From: Caldicellulosiruptor changbaiensis
Lineage (GTDB): Bacteria > Bacillota > Thermoanaerobacteria > Caldicellulosiruptorales > Caldicellulosiruptoraceae
NCBI RefSeq assembly: GCF_003999255.1
Contig: NZ_CP034791.1
Span: 639,001 to 703,000 of the forward strand
Direction: 5' to 3'
DNA length: 64,000 bases
Part shown: in pieces, positions 30,008 to 37,662 of the stretch
Numbering within the stretch: position 1 is the stretch's first letter
How the letters are laid out: every line of letters begins with the position of its first letter
Position numbers and translations under genes: made by a program
Notes under the pieces: model-generated
What the model was told of the DNA's origin: nothing
The model's input: the letters and a program-made list of their open reading frames with translations, nothing else
The model's database searches: none

Positions 30008-31345
30008 ATGAAGAACTACACCAAGGAAGACATTATTCGCATCTGCAAAGAGCAGGATGTTAAATTTATCAGACTCCAGTTTGTAGACATTTTCGGTATT
30101 TTAAAGAACGTTGCTGTTCCAGTTGAGCAACTGGAAGCTGTACTGAACAATGAGGTTATGTTTGACGGCTCATCAATTGAAGGGTTTGTAAGAATTCAAG
30201 AATCAGACATGTATTTAAGACCAGACCTAAATACATTTACAATCTTTCCATGGAGACCAACACCAAACAAGGTCGCAAGACTTATTTGTGATGTATATCT
30301 ACCAGATGGTACACCATTCCCTGGCTGTCCACGTGGTGTTTTGAAGAAGATGCTCAAAAAAGCAGAGGAAATGGGCTTTAAATTCTATGTTGGTCCAGAG
30401 ATTGAGTTCTTCTTGTTCTTGACAGACGAAAATGGCAATCCAACCTTGCAGACACATGACAAAGGCGGATACTTCGATTTGGCCCCGGTTGATTTAGGCG
30501 AGGATGCAAGAAGAGATATGGTTTTGACATTAGAGGAAATGGGATTTGAGATAGAGGCATCTCACCATGAAGTTGCACCTGGCCAGCACGAGATTGACTT
30601 CAAATATGATGACGCACTCTACACAGCTGACAACGTTGTTACATTTAAACTTGTTGTAAAGACAATTGCACAAAGACATGGGCTTCATGCAACATTCATG
30701 CCAAAGCCAATATTTGGTATTAACGGTTCTGGTATGCACACAAATATGTCTCTTGCAAGGGTTTCTGATGGTAAGAATGCGTTCTTGGACCCAAATGACA
30801 AGCTTCAACTTTCAAAAGAAGCATACTATTTCATTGGTGGTCTTATGAAACACGCAAGAGAGTTTGCACTTGTTACAAATCCGCTTGTAAATTCATACAA
30901 GAGACTTGTGCCAGGTTATGAAGCTCCTGTTTACATTGCATGGTCACCAAGAAACAGAAGCCCACTTATAAGAGTTCCTGCAAAGAGAGGTCAAGCAACA
31001 AGAGTTGAGCTGAGATGTCCAGACCCATCAGCAAATCCATACCTTGCATTTGCAGCAGTTTTAGCAGCAGGGCTTGATGGAATAAAGAATAAGATTGAGC
31101 CACCAGAGCCAATTGAAGAGAACATCTTTATTATGAGCGATGAAGAAAGGGCAAAGCGTGGCATTGGCAGCCTGCCAGGAAGCCTTGAGGAGGCAATTAA
31201 AGAGTTTGAGAATAGCCAGCTCATGAGAGAGACTCTTGGCGACCATATATTTGAGAAGTACTTAGAAGCAAAGAAGCTTGAATGGGATGACTACAGAACA
31301 AAGGTACATCAATGGGAGATTGACTCATACCTCACAAAGTACTAA
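30008..31345 (+). CDS. glnA: Glutamine synthetase, type I
   Basis: 445 residues, the length of the GSI-alpha group found in Firmicutes (no adenylylation insert). It makes glutamine from glutamate, ammonia and ATP. Motifs: [55 protein letters not shown], and [13 protein letters not shown] followed by [13 protein letters not shown]. It has a strong GGAGGGGAAGG ribosome site and its own promoter, attenuator and terminator, so it is a single-gene unit. Confidence 0.97.
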   Translation: MKNYTKEDIIRICKEQDVKFIRLQFVDIFGILKNVAVPVEQLEAVLNNEVMFDGSSIEGFVRIQESDMYLRPDLNTFTIFPWRPTPNKVARLICDVYLPDGTPFPGCPRGVLKKMLKKAEEMGFKFYVGPEIEFFLFLTDENGNPTLQTHDKGGYFDLAPVDLGEDARRDMVLTLEEMGFEIEASHHEVAPGQHEIDFKYDDALYTADNVVTFKLVVKTIAQRHGLHATFMPKPIFGINGSGMHTNMSLARVSDGKNAFLDPNDKLQLSKEAYYFIGGLMKHAREFALVTNPLVNSYKRLVPGYEAPVYIAWSPRNRSPLIRVPAKRGQATRVELRCPDPSANPYLAFAAVLAAGLDGIKNKIEPPEPIEENIFIMSDEERAKRGIGSLPGSLEEAIKEFENSQLMRETLGDHIFEKYLEAKKLEWDDYRTKVHQWEIDSYLTKY

Positions 31346-31356
31346 TCACACACGAA

Positions 31357-31391
31357 AACGGGTGGGAATTGGAGACCCACCCGTTTTTTTT
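31357..31391 (+). terminator. Intrinsic terminator after glnA
   Basis: AACGGGTGGG pairs with CCCACCCGTT across a nine-base loop, then a T run. Confidence 0.9.
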
Positions 31392-31522
31392 ATTTTCTTA
31401 ATTTTGGTTCATAAATACTTATCAGTGCCTCATACTGCCTTTTTGGCCATTGCTATTTACAGATATCTTTGAAAATCCGCCCATAAAGTTTGACAGAATG
31501 CCAACAGAATAGAAACTTTGGG

Positions 31523-31551
31523 TCAAATAAAAAAGAGTTGGTGCATATAAT
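31523..31551 (+). promoter_or_regulatory. Candidate sigma-E (mother-cell) promoter of spoIIID
   Basis: TCAAATAA at -35 and CATATAAT at -10 with 13 bases between, close to the Bacillus sigma-E consensus. spoIIID is a sigma-E gene in Bacillus. Confidence 0.55.
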
Positions 31552-31584
31552 CCTAAGTAGAAAGCTATTTTGGAGGACAAGGTT

Positions 31585-31869
31585 TTGAAAGAAGATATAG
31601 AAAAAAGAGCAGTTTTGGCAGCTGAACTTTTGATTAGGTACAATTCAACTGTTAGAAAGGTTGCTAAGGTCTTAGGTGTGTCAAAGTCAACAGTCCACAA
31701 TGACCTTACCTACCGCCTTAATAAAATAAACAAATGGCTTTATAAGCAGGTAAGAGCAATTCTTGAGAAGAACAAGCAAGAAAGACATATTCGTGGTGGT
31801 GAAGCGACAAAGAAGAAATATTCTGCAAAAAAAGAGCAGCTTGTCTCAAAAAATAGTGGTATAATATAA
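31585..31869 (+). CDS. spoIIID: Sporulation transcription factor SpoIIID
   Basis: 94 residues from TTG 31585 with GGAGG eight bases upstream; TTG 31570 would place the ribosome site inside the gene. The helix-turn-helix TVRKVAKVLGVSKSTVHNDL and the basic tail ending RHIRGGEATKKKY are diagnostic of SpoIIID. It acts in the mother cell after sigma-E to switch on and off sporulation genes on the way to sigma-K. Confidence 0.95.
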   Translation: MKEDIEKRAVLAAELLIRYNSTVRKVAKVLGVSKSTVHNDLTYRLNKINKWLYKQVRAILEKNKQERHIRGGEATKKKYSAKKEQLVSKNSGII

Positions 31870-31916
31870 TCTATAAATATCAAAGCACCTTTTAAATGTA
31901 GAGGAGAGAAATTAAA

Positions 31917-32687
31917 ATGAGAGCAAACTTTGAAGAACTGGTCAAAATAATGGATATCTTGCGCGAGAAATGTCCATGGGATAGGCAGCAAACACATAAA
32001 AGTTTGAAAAAATACCTGATTGAAGAGACATATGAGGTTATTGAGGCGATAGATGAAAATGACTACAGTAAACTTAAAGAAGAGCTGGGAGATTTGCTTT
32101 TGCAGGTTGTGTTTCACGCAAAGATAGCTCAGGAAAAAGGCGCTTTTGATATTTATGAGGTAATCTATGATATATGCCAAAAGATGAAAAAAAGACACAC
32201 TCATGTGTTTGGAGAAGATAATTTTAAAACTGCCGATGAGGTTTTGCAAAATTGGGACAGAATAAAAAGTAAAGAAAAAGAAATCAAGACAGTGACAGAG
32301 GCAATGCAAAGTATTCCAAAACATCTTCCTGCTCTTATGCGAAGCTATAAAGTTCAAGAGAAGGCAGCAAAAGTTGGTTTTGACTGGGAGGATTACAAAG
32401 ATGCTTTAAAAAAGGTATATGAAGAGCTTGGCGAATTTGAGGAGAGTTTGTCGAAAAATAGCGCTCAGGATAAGTTGGAAGAGGAGCTGGGGGATATTCT
32501 TTTTGCAGTTGTAAATGTTGCAAGGTTTTTTAACATTGACCCAGAGGGAGCACTTTCCAAAACAATCCAAAAGTTTATAACCAGATTTTCATATATAGAG
32601 GAACAAGCAGAAAAACAAGGTAAGAAATTGAATGAGATGACGTTAAAAGATATGGACAAATTTTGGGAAGAGGCAAAAAAAATTTAA
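31917..32687 (+). CDS. mazG: Nucleoside triphosphate pyrophosphohydrolase MazG
   Basis: 256 residues with two MazG domains. The first shows CPWDRQQTHKSL and EETYEVIEAI ... EELGDLLLQVVFHA; the second shows VGFDWEDYKDAL and EELGDILFAVVNVARF, with the E-x-x-E metal ligands. It hydrolyses house-cleaning nucleotide triphosphates. The Bacillus YabN version also carries an N-terminal methylase domain, which is absent here. It heads the mazG-hup-rqcP-yabPQ-divIC cluster. Confidence 0.93.
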   Translation: MRANFEELVKIMDILREKCPWDRQQTHKSLKKYLIEETYEVIEAIDENDYSKLKEELGDLLLQVVFHAKIAQEKGAFDIYEVIYDICQKMKKRHTHVFGEDNFKTADEVLQNWDRIKSKEKEIKTVTEAMQSIPKHLPALMRSYKVQEKAAKVGFDWEDYKDALKKVYEELGEFEESLSKNSAQDKLEEELGDILFAVVNVARFFNIDPEGALSKTIQKFITRFSYIEEQAEKQGKKLNEMTLKDMDKFWEEAKKI

Positions 32688-32694
32688 AAAAGGC

Positions 32695-32722
32695 TTGAAA
32701 AAAGAAGGATTTTTGATATAAA
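32695..32722 (+). promoter_or_regulatory. Sigma-A promoter for hup
   Basis: TTGAAA (32695-32700), a 16-base spacer, TATAAA (32717-32722). Confidence 0.5.
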
Positions 32723-32775
32723 TATAGAATAGAAATATTTAGAATATCACAAAATACGCGAGGAGGTAAGAAGTA

Positions 32776-33051
32776 ATGAACAAAACAGATTTAATATCGG
32801 CAATGGCAGAGAAGAGTGGGCTTACCAAAAAGGACGCGGAAAAGGCACTCAATGCGTTTGTAGATGCTGTTACAGAGGCACTCTCTAAGGGGGAAAAGGT
32901 TCAACTTGTCGGATTTGGTTCATTTGAAGTAAGAGAAAGAGCAGAAAGAGTAGGAAGAAACCCACAGACACAGGAAGAGATTAAGATTCCAGCAACTAAG
33001 GTTCCTGTATTCAAAGCAGGCAAGATGTTAAAAGACGCTGTTGCAAAGTAA
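32776..33051 (+). CDS. hup: DNA-binding protein HU
   Basis: 91 residues, the standard HU length. The sequence shows [40 protein letters not shown] (the DNA-contacting arm), and [13 protein letters not shown]. It bends and packs chromosomal DNA. It has a strong GAGGAGG site, its own promoter and a terminator. Confidence 0.96.
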   Translation: MNKTDLISAMAEKSGLTKKDAEKALNAFVDAVTEALSKGEKVQLVGFGSFEVRERAERVGRNPQTQEEIKIPATKVPVFKAGKMLKDAVAK

Positions 33052-33085
33052 GATTTTTAAAGAGGGGCTGTGAATTTTTAGTGTT

Positions 33086-33133
33086 AAGGCTGCAGCAAAA
33101 ATGAGAAAATAAGAGCTGCAGCCCTAAATTTTT
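33086..33133 (+). terminator. Intrinsic terminator after hup
   Basis: GGCTGCAGC (33088-33096) pairs with GCTGCAGCC (33115-33123), then CTAAATTTTT. Confidence 0.8.
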
Positions 33134-33162
33134 GTGTACAAAAAAGGGTGAGGGTTTGTAAG

Positions 33163-33405
33163 ATGCGGATAGACAAATATCTAAAAGTGTCGAGAATTAT
33201 CAAAAGAAGAACGCTTGCTCAAGAAGCATGCAATAGTGAAAGAGTTTTTGTAAATGGCAAGGTGGCAAAACCTTCGACAGAGGTAAAGGTTGGCGATGTT
33301 ATTGAGGTGCGCTTTGGTGATAAGATTTTTAAATGCAGAGTTACAAGCGTGGATGAAAAGGTTCAAAAAAATGTTGCAAGCAATATGTATGAGATAATTG
33401 AGTAG
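33163..33405 (+). CDS. rqcP: S4-domain RNA-binding protein RqcP
   Basis: 80 residues from ATG 33163, with GAGGG nine bases upstream; GTG 33148 is in frame but would put that site inside the gene. The S4 fold (MRIDKYLKVSRIIKRRTLAQEA, VFVNGKVAKPSTEVKVGDVIEV) covers nearly the whole protein. The family (YabO/Hsp15-like) binds the 50S-peptidyl-tRNA complex in the RqcH Ala-tailing rescue pathway. Its place before yabP matches Bacillus. Confidence 0.9.
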   Translation: MRIDKYLKVSRIIKRRTLAQEACNSERVFVNGKVAKPSTEVKVGDVIEVRFGDKIFKCRVTSVDEKVQKNVASNMYEIIE

Positions 33406-33412
33406 ATTTGGG

Positions 33413-33441
33413 TCATATTTTGATAGTAAAGAGAATATAGT
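33413..33441 (+). promoter_or_regulatory. Candidate sigma-E promoter of yabPQ
   Basis: TCATATT (33413-33419) matches the sigma-E -35 consensus exactly. After 14 bases comes AATATAGT, a partial match to the -10 consensus CATACAAT. Confidence 0.5.
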
Positions 33442-33479
33442 TTATTATGTAACTTGTATGTGTTTAAAGGGAATTCAAA

Positions 33480-33761
33480 ATGGTAGCTGATGATAGAAAA
33501 AATGTAAAGTCAAAGTTTCACAATGTTCTTATAGAAAATAGAGAAAAGATTACAATAAACGGCGTTGACGATGTTGAAAGCTTTGACGATAATAACGTCA
33601 TGTTGGTGGTTGACGAAGAACTTCTCATCATCAAAGGGTTTGATTTGAAGATAAACAAAATCAATACAGAGACAGGAGAGGTATTTATAGAAGGTCAAGT
33701 TTATTCACTTGAATATGGTGAGCCGCCCAAAAAAGGACTGATTGGAAGACTTTTTAAATAA
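33480..33761 (+). CDS. yabP: Sporulation protein YabP
   Basis: 93 residues. The N-terminal half (HNVLIENREKITINGVDDVESFDD followed by LLIIKGFDLKINKI) and the ending (EGQVYSLEYGE) are those of the YabP/YqfC spore family. It is required for normal spore cortex formation in Bacillus. It starts at ATG 33480 just after a candidate mother-cell promoter and precedes yabQ. Confidence 0.92.
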   Translation: MVADDRKNVKSKFHNVLIENREKITINGVDDVESFDDNNVMLVVDEELLIIKGFDLKINKINTETGEVFIEGQVYSLEYGEPPKKGLIGRLFK

Positions 33762-33774
33762 AGAGGTTATTAAA

Positions 33775-34095
33775 ATGATGCAGGGCGTTTTTGATCAGCT
33801 TTCAGACTTTCTTTCTTGTTTGATTATTGGGGCGGTAGTTGGATTAATATACGATACCTTCTTTTTCAAAAAAATCTTGAAAAGGCGCAAAAGAGATTTA
33901 CTATTTTTTATGTCTTCTACTTTATCCACTATTGCAGTAATTTCAGGTTTGTATTTTATAAACTACTATACTATTAGGTGGTATACATTTTTGGCTATCG
34001 TGTGTGGTTTTTGGCTCTACAAAAATTCAATATCTTTTTTCTACAAAAGTATTCTAAAAAGCGTGAACAAAGTTTTATCTTTTAACAACAATTAA
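33775..34095 (+). CDS. yabQ: Spore cortex biosynthesis protein YabQ
   Basis: 106 residues from ATG 33775 with AAGAGG seven bases upstream; the frame is open back into yabP, but that part is not YabQ-like. Three or so membrane helices are visible: LIIGAVVGLIYDTFF, LLFFMSSTLSTIAVISGLYF and WYTFLAIVCGFWLY. In Bacillus YabQ sits in the forespore outer membrane and is needed for cortex peptidoglycan. Confidence 0.88.
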   Translation: MMQGVFDQLSDFLSCLIIGAVVGLIYDTFFFKKILKRRKRDLLFFMSSTLSTIAVISGLYFINYYTIRWYTFLAIVCGFWLYKNSISFFYKSILKSVNKVLSFNNN

Positions 34096-34148
34096 TTTGT
34101 GATAAAATATAACTACACTTTTTGGAATACTCAAAAGGAAGACAAGCT

Positions 34149-34448
34149 GTGAAAAAGATTTTTAAAGTAGTAAAAAGGCTTTTTGTACTTGCATTTGTAA
34201 TACTTTTTTTAATATATTCTGTGACAACAGTTGTAAAACAACATATGATTTTGCAACAGGTAAAAGCTCAACAATATGAGACAATCAAGCAAATTGAAAA
34301 GCTGAAAAAAGAAAATGAATATTTAAGAAGACTTGCCCAGTATGTCCAGACAAAAGAATACATCCAGCAGGTTGCACGAGAAAAACTTGGGCTTGTAGGA
34401 AAGGATGAAATTGTGTTTATTGACAAGAATAAAAAGAGAAGGCAATAA
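34149..34448 (+). CDS. divIC: Septum formation initiator DivIC/FtsB family
   Basis: 99 residues from GTG 34149 with AAGGAAG eight bases upstream. A short basic N-terminus, one membrane helix (VLAFVILFLIYSVTTVV), and then a coiled coil (QQYETIKQIEKLKKENEYLRR) ending in YIQQVAREKLGLVGKDEIVF match the family. It forms part of the division complex with FtsL and DivIB. The yabQ-divIC-S1 order is shared with Bacillus. Confidence 0.9.
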   Translation: MKKIFKVVKRLFVLAFVILFLIYSVTTVVKQHMILQQVKAQQYETIKQIEKLKKENEYLRRLAQYVQTKEYIQQVAREKLGLVGKDEIVFIDKNKKRRQ

Positions 34449-34461
34449 AGGAGGCTTTTTT

Positions 34462-34830
34462 GTGTCGGTTAAAAAAGGCGGTGTAGTGGAGGGAAAGGTA
34501 AAGAGTATAACAAAATTTGGTGCATTTGTGGAGCTTCCAACTGGTGCAGTTGGGCTTGTTCACATCTCAGAGATTGCAAATGAATATGTTGATGACATCA
34601 GAAAATATCTAAAGGAACAGCAAACTGTCAAGGTAAAGGTGCTTGACATCAAAGAAAATGGGAAGATAAGTCTTTCGATTAAAAAGGCAAATGAGATAGG
34701 AAAATCTAAAAGGCCTTTAGAAAGGAAAAATAAAGATACTGAGTTTGAAGCGAAACTTTCAAAATTTCTAAAAGACAGCAACCAGAAACTAAGCGAGTAC
34801 AACAAACGATTTGACGGCAAAAGAAGATAA
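34462..34830 (+). CDS. S1 RNA-binding domain protein (YabR-like)
   Basis: 122 residues from GTG 34462, with AAAGGAGG just upstream. One S1 domain fills residues 1-75 (VVEGKVKSITKFGAFVELPT, GLVHISEIAN, VKVKVLDIKENGKISLSIK). A basic, low-complexity tail follows. Bacillus YabR/general stress protein 13 proteins share this shape and appear at the same place after divIC. The role is probably in translation or RNA binding, but no exact function is known from sequence. Confidence 0.88.
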   Translation: MSVKKGGVVEGKVKSITKFGAFVELPTGAVGLVHISEIANEYVDDIRKYLKEQQTVKVKVLDIKENGKISLSIKKANEIGKSKRPLERKNKDTEFEAKLSKFLKDSNQKLSEYNKRFDGKRR

Positions 34831-34864
34831 AGCCTGTTTTAAAATCAAAACAGGCTTTTAATTT
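34830..34864 (+). terminator. Intrinsic terminator after the S1 protein gene
   Basis: AAGCCTGTTTT pairs with AAAACAGGCTT across a six-base loop, then TTAATTT. Confidence 0.8.
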
Positions 34865-34911
34865 AAGAAGGTATGTCAAAAAAATATCAAAGAGGATGAG
34901 GAGGATAAAAA

Positions 34912-35571
34912 TTGTTTAAAAAAAAGAACGTCTCTCTTGCGGTTGTAAGAAGACTGCCAAGGTATTTGCGGTATGTAGAAGATTTGTTGAACCATGACAT
35001 TATGAGGATTTCCTCATCAGAGCTAAGCCAGAGGATGGGGTACACAGCTTCTCAGGTAAGGCAAGATTTTAACAACTTTGGCGGGTTTGGTCAGCGAGGG
35101 TATGGTTACAGTACTCAAGTTCTCTATGAGAACCTTGTTAAAATATTAGGGCTTGATAAGAACTTCAAGATGATAATTGTTGGTGTGGGCAATTTGGGAC
35201 AAGCTTTAGCAAATTACGCCAATTTTTATAAAAAGGGATTCAAGCTTGTGGGACTATTTGATATCGACCCTCAAAAGGTTGGAAAAAGTATCAGGAATAT
35301 AAAGATACAGCATGTTGATGAACTCAAAGATTTTATAAAGAAAAACGATGTTGACATTGGAGTTTTATGTGTGCCATCAGAGGTTGCTCAAGAAGTTGCA
35401 AATCTGATGGTTGAAGGCGGCATCAAAGGAATCTGGAATTTTACTGCAAAAGAGATTGAGGTAAAAGATGATGTTGTTGTGGAAAATGTCCATTTGATAG
35501 ACAGTCTGATGGTACTATCGTATAAGTTAAATGAGAAACTGATAGAAAAGCAGGAAGCAAGTCAAAAATAA
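34912..35571 (+). CDS. rex: Redox-sensing transcriptional repressor Rex
   Basis: 219 residues. The N-terminal winged helix (RRLPRYLRYVEDLL, SQRMGYTASQVRQDFNNFGGFGQRGYGY) is joined to a Rossmann domain (IVGVGNLGQALANY, GLFDIDPQKVGK). Rex reads the NADH/NAD ratio and represses fermentation and respiration genes. It starts with TTG 34912; GATGAGGAGG lies about ten bases upstream. Confidence 0.96.
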   Translation: MFKKKNVSLAVVRRLPRYLRYVEDLLNHDIMRISSSELSQRMGYTASQVRQDFNNFGGFGQRGYGYSTQVLYENLVKILGLDKNFKMIIVGVGNLGQALANYANFYKKGFKLVGLFDIDPQKVGKSIRNIKIQHVDELKDFIKKNDVDIGVLCVPSEVAQEVANLMVEGGIKGIWNFTAKEIEVKDDVVVENVHLIDSLMVLSYKLNEKLIEKQEASQK

Positions 35572-35593
35572 ATTCTATTGAGGTGGCAAAAAA

Positions 35594-37075
35594 ATGGAGT
35601 ATGTAAGTACGCGAGGAGAGCAGAAGGTGCTCTCAAAAGAAGCAATCTACCTTGGAATAGCGAATAACGGTGGACTTTTTACCCCAGTTGAAATACCAAA
35701 GCTTGATTTTGAGTATTTAAAAGAGCTAAATTCTTACCAAAAGGTTGCAAAGTATATATTTTCACTTTATCTTACTGACTTTTCTGAAGAAGAGATTGAC
35801 GAGTGCGTAGAAAAAGCGTATGCATCTGACAAGTTTAACACAAAAGATGTGGTTGAGCTAAAGAAGCTTGATAGTAGCTTGTTTGCGCTTGAACTTTGGC
35901 ATGGGCCAACTTATGCCTTTAAAGATGTTGCGCTACAAGTGCTACCACACCTTTTGATAAGGTCAATGCCAGATAGCTATAAAAAAGCACTCATATTAGT
36001 TGCGACATCAGGCGATACAGGAAAGGCTGCCCTTGAGGGTTTTAGAGATGTCGAGAAGACGAAGATTGTAGTCTTTTATCCTTCTGAAGGTGTGTCTGAC
36101 GTACAAAAAAGACAGATGACAACTCAGGAAGGCAAGAACACTTATGTGGCAGGGATAATAGGTAACTTTGACGATGCTCAAAGTGGTGTAAAAGAGATCT
36201 TTACAAATCCAAGATATGTAGAGACAATCAATAAAATGGGCTATTTCTTCACATCAGCAAACTCTATAAACTTTGGGCGACTTTTGCCTCAGATTGTCTA
36301 CTATATCTGGAGCTACTTAGATCTTTCGAAAAAAGGATTTATAAAAGAAGGCGAAAAGATAAACTTTGTTGTGCCAACAGGAAATTTTGGAAATATTTTA
36401 GCTGGGTATTTTGCAAAGCGCATGGGAATTCCAATAAATAGACTTATTGTTGCATCAAACATAAACTCTGTTGTTTCCGATTTTATTAAAACAGGTATTT
36501 ATGACAGACGAAGAGAGTTTTACAAAACAATCTCACCATCTATGGATATATTGGTTGCCAGCAATTTAGAAAGGCTTTTGTACTTGGTCACAGGTAACTT
36601 TGAAATGGTAAAAGGATACATGTTAAATTTGAAAGAAAATGGGTATTTTAAGGTTGAAGACGATGTTTTAAAGTCAATACAATCAGATTTCTGGGGAGAT
36701 TTTTCAACAGATATTGAAACTAAAAAGGCAATAAAACGAGTTTACAAAGAGTTTTCTTATCTTATTGACACGCATTCAGCAGTTGGATTTGATGTTTATA
36801 GAAAATACCACGATAAAACTTCTGATATGACAAAGACAGTAATTTTACAGACTGCGAACCCATACAAATTTGCTAAGGATGTTCTCAACGCCTTGTTTGA
36901 TGATGAATATAATAATATTGATCCGTTTGAAGCAGTTGAAGTTCTGTACCAAAAGACAAAGGTCGAAATCCCAGAGGGAATAAAGAGGCTTTTGTCAAAA
37001 GCGGTTTTGCACCATGCTGTGATTAAAAAAGACAAAATGTTTGATTTTATATTAGAGAAAATAAAAGATAACTGA
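35594..37075 (+). CDS. thrC: Threonine synthase
   Basis: 493 residues, the long class seen in E. coli, yeast and many Clostridia, not the 350-residue Bacillus class. It makes threonine from O-phosphohomoserine with PLP. The Lys that holds PLP is in GPTYAFKDVALQ near residue 110, and the N-terminal YVSTRGEQ is typical. ATSGDTGKAALEGF and VPTGNFGNILAGYFAKRMG are the phosphate-binding loops. It follows rex by 22 bases, with GAGGTGG upstream. Confidence 0.95.
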   Translation: MEYVSTRGEQKVLSKEAIYLGIANNGGLFTPVEIPKLDFEYLKELNSYQKVAKYIFSLYLTDFSEEEIDECVEKAYASDKFNTKDVVELKKLDSSLFALELWHGPTYAFKDVALQVLPHLLIRSMPDSYKKALILVATSGDTGKAALEGFRDVEKTKIVVFYPSEGVSDVQKRQMTTQEGKNTYVAGIIGNFDDAQSGVKEIFTNPRYVETINKMGYFFTSANSINFGRLLPQIVYYIWSYLDLSKKGFIKEGEKINFVVPTGNFGNILAGYFAKRMGIPINRLIVASNINSVVSDFIKTGIYDRRREFYKTISPSMDILVASNLERLLYLVTGNFEMVKGYMLNLKENGYFKVEDDVLKSIQSDFWGDFSTDIETKKAIKRVYKEFSYLIDTHSAVGFDVYRKYHDKTSDMTKTVILQTANPYKFAKDVLNALFDDEYNNIDPFEAVEVLYQKTKVEIPEGIKRLLSKAVLHHAVIKKDKMFDFILEKIKDN

Positions 37076-37126
37076 AGATAGTTTAAAAAAAGTGCACAAA
37101 AATATAAAAATTTAAGCTAAAAAGGG

Positions 37127-37154
37127 TTGAAAAACGAGTTTTTTGTGCTAAAAT
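37127..37154 (+). promoter_or_regulatory. Sigma-A promoter of the magnesium operon leader
   Basis: TTGAAA (37127-37132), a 16-base spacer, TAAAAT (37149-37154), just before the M-box. Confidence 0.6.
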
Positions 37155-37171
37155 AGAAGTTGAAAAAAGTG

Positions 37172-37393
37172 AATATTGCAAAAATATCTCGGTAGGCGAG
37201 GCTCCTACAGGGATATAGGCTGCTGCCGCGAAAGATTGGAGACAATCTGAGCTGGTAAACAGGTTTTGCCGAATCCAAGGCATAACCTAATGCAGCTTTT
37301 TATGCCGTGTAGTGCCAAAGCTTGTACGAGGTAGCTAAAAAGGGTAAAGTGTGCTTTCACCTCGTTTTAAGCTTTGGGTGAAAGCACTTTTTG
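37172..37393 (+). promoter_or_regulatory. M-box (ykoK) magnesium riboswitch with terminator
   Basis: The M-box core is plain: GGTAGGCGAGGCTCCTACA (37191-37209), GCTGCCGCGAAAGATTGGAG (37221-37240) and AACAGGTTTTGCCGAA (37258-37273) match the family's conserved blocks in order and spacing. The expression platform is GTGCTTTCACC (37351-37361) with GGTGAAAGCAC (37377-37387) and a T run. CTTGTACGAGG upstream can pair with CCTCGTTTTAAG in the terminator's loop as an antiterminator. In known M-boxes high magnesium folds the aptamer and ends transcription. Confidence 0.9.
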
Positions 37394-37454
37394 TTTGTAT
37401 GCAAAATTTAAACTAACCTCTAAAACTTTATGATTAAAGGAGATGAGAGGACAG

Positions 37455-37550
37455 ATGGATTCTGGTCCTGTGAGTAGACAGGATTGGGGGAAAGAAAAAG
37501 TAAAAAGCTCTTTTTCGAATGCGTGGAGGGGTGCTAACTTTTTGAGTTAA
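37455..37550 (+). CDS. Candidate leader peptide (uORF) in the magnesium operon leader
   Basis: 31 codons from ATG 37455, or 35 from the in-frame ATG 37443, ending in tandem stops TAA TAG. The peptide begins MDSGPVSRQDWGKEK and ends SNAWRGANFLS. AAAGGAGATGAGAGG lies just upstream. The codons for WRGAN overlap the first copy of the repeat that controls the downstream ribosome site. It is unlike any protein I recognise. Coding is inferred from position, ribosome site and double stop; it could be chance. Confidence 0.45.
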   Translation: MDSGPVSRQDWGKEKVKSSFSNAWRGANFLS

Positions 37551-37662
37551 TAGCCGAAAGAAAGCACGAGGTTTTTTTGTCCCTTTTTACAAATAGATTT
37601 TGTCAAACTATTTAGCACCCCTCCACAAAAGGAAAAACTAATTTAAAAGGAGGGGTGCTAAG
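37523..37662 (+). promoter_or_regulatory. Three-copy repeat able to hide or free the mgtE-N ribosome binding site
   Basis: GTGGAGGGGTGCTAA (37523-37537) is an exact reverse complement of TTAGCACCCCTCCAC (37612-37626). A third segment, GGAGGGGTGCTAAG (37649-37662), repeats the first over 13 bases, contains the ribosome site and touches the ATG at 37663. The middle segment can pair with only one of the others at a time. Pairing with the third hides the ribosome site; pairing with the first frees it. The exact pairing is seen; the switching is inferred. Confidence 0.75.

Noticed and set aside
31740-32357. Minus-strand 205-codon frame across spoIIID and mazG
   Set aside because: Antisense to two well-supported genes; Phe-rich composition typical of a shadow.
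35572-35593. T-box or threonine attenuator before thrC
   Set aside because: The rex-thrC gap is only 22 bases and holds no structure.
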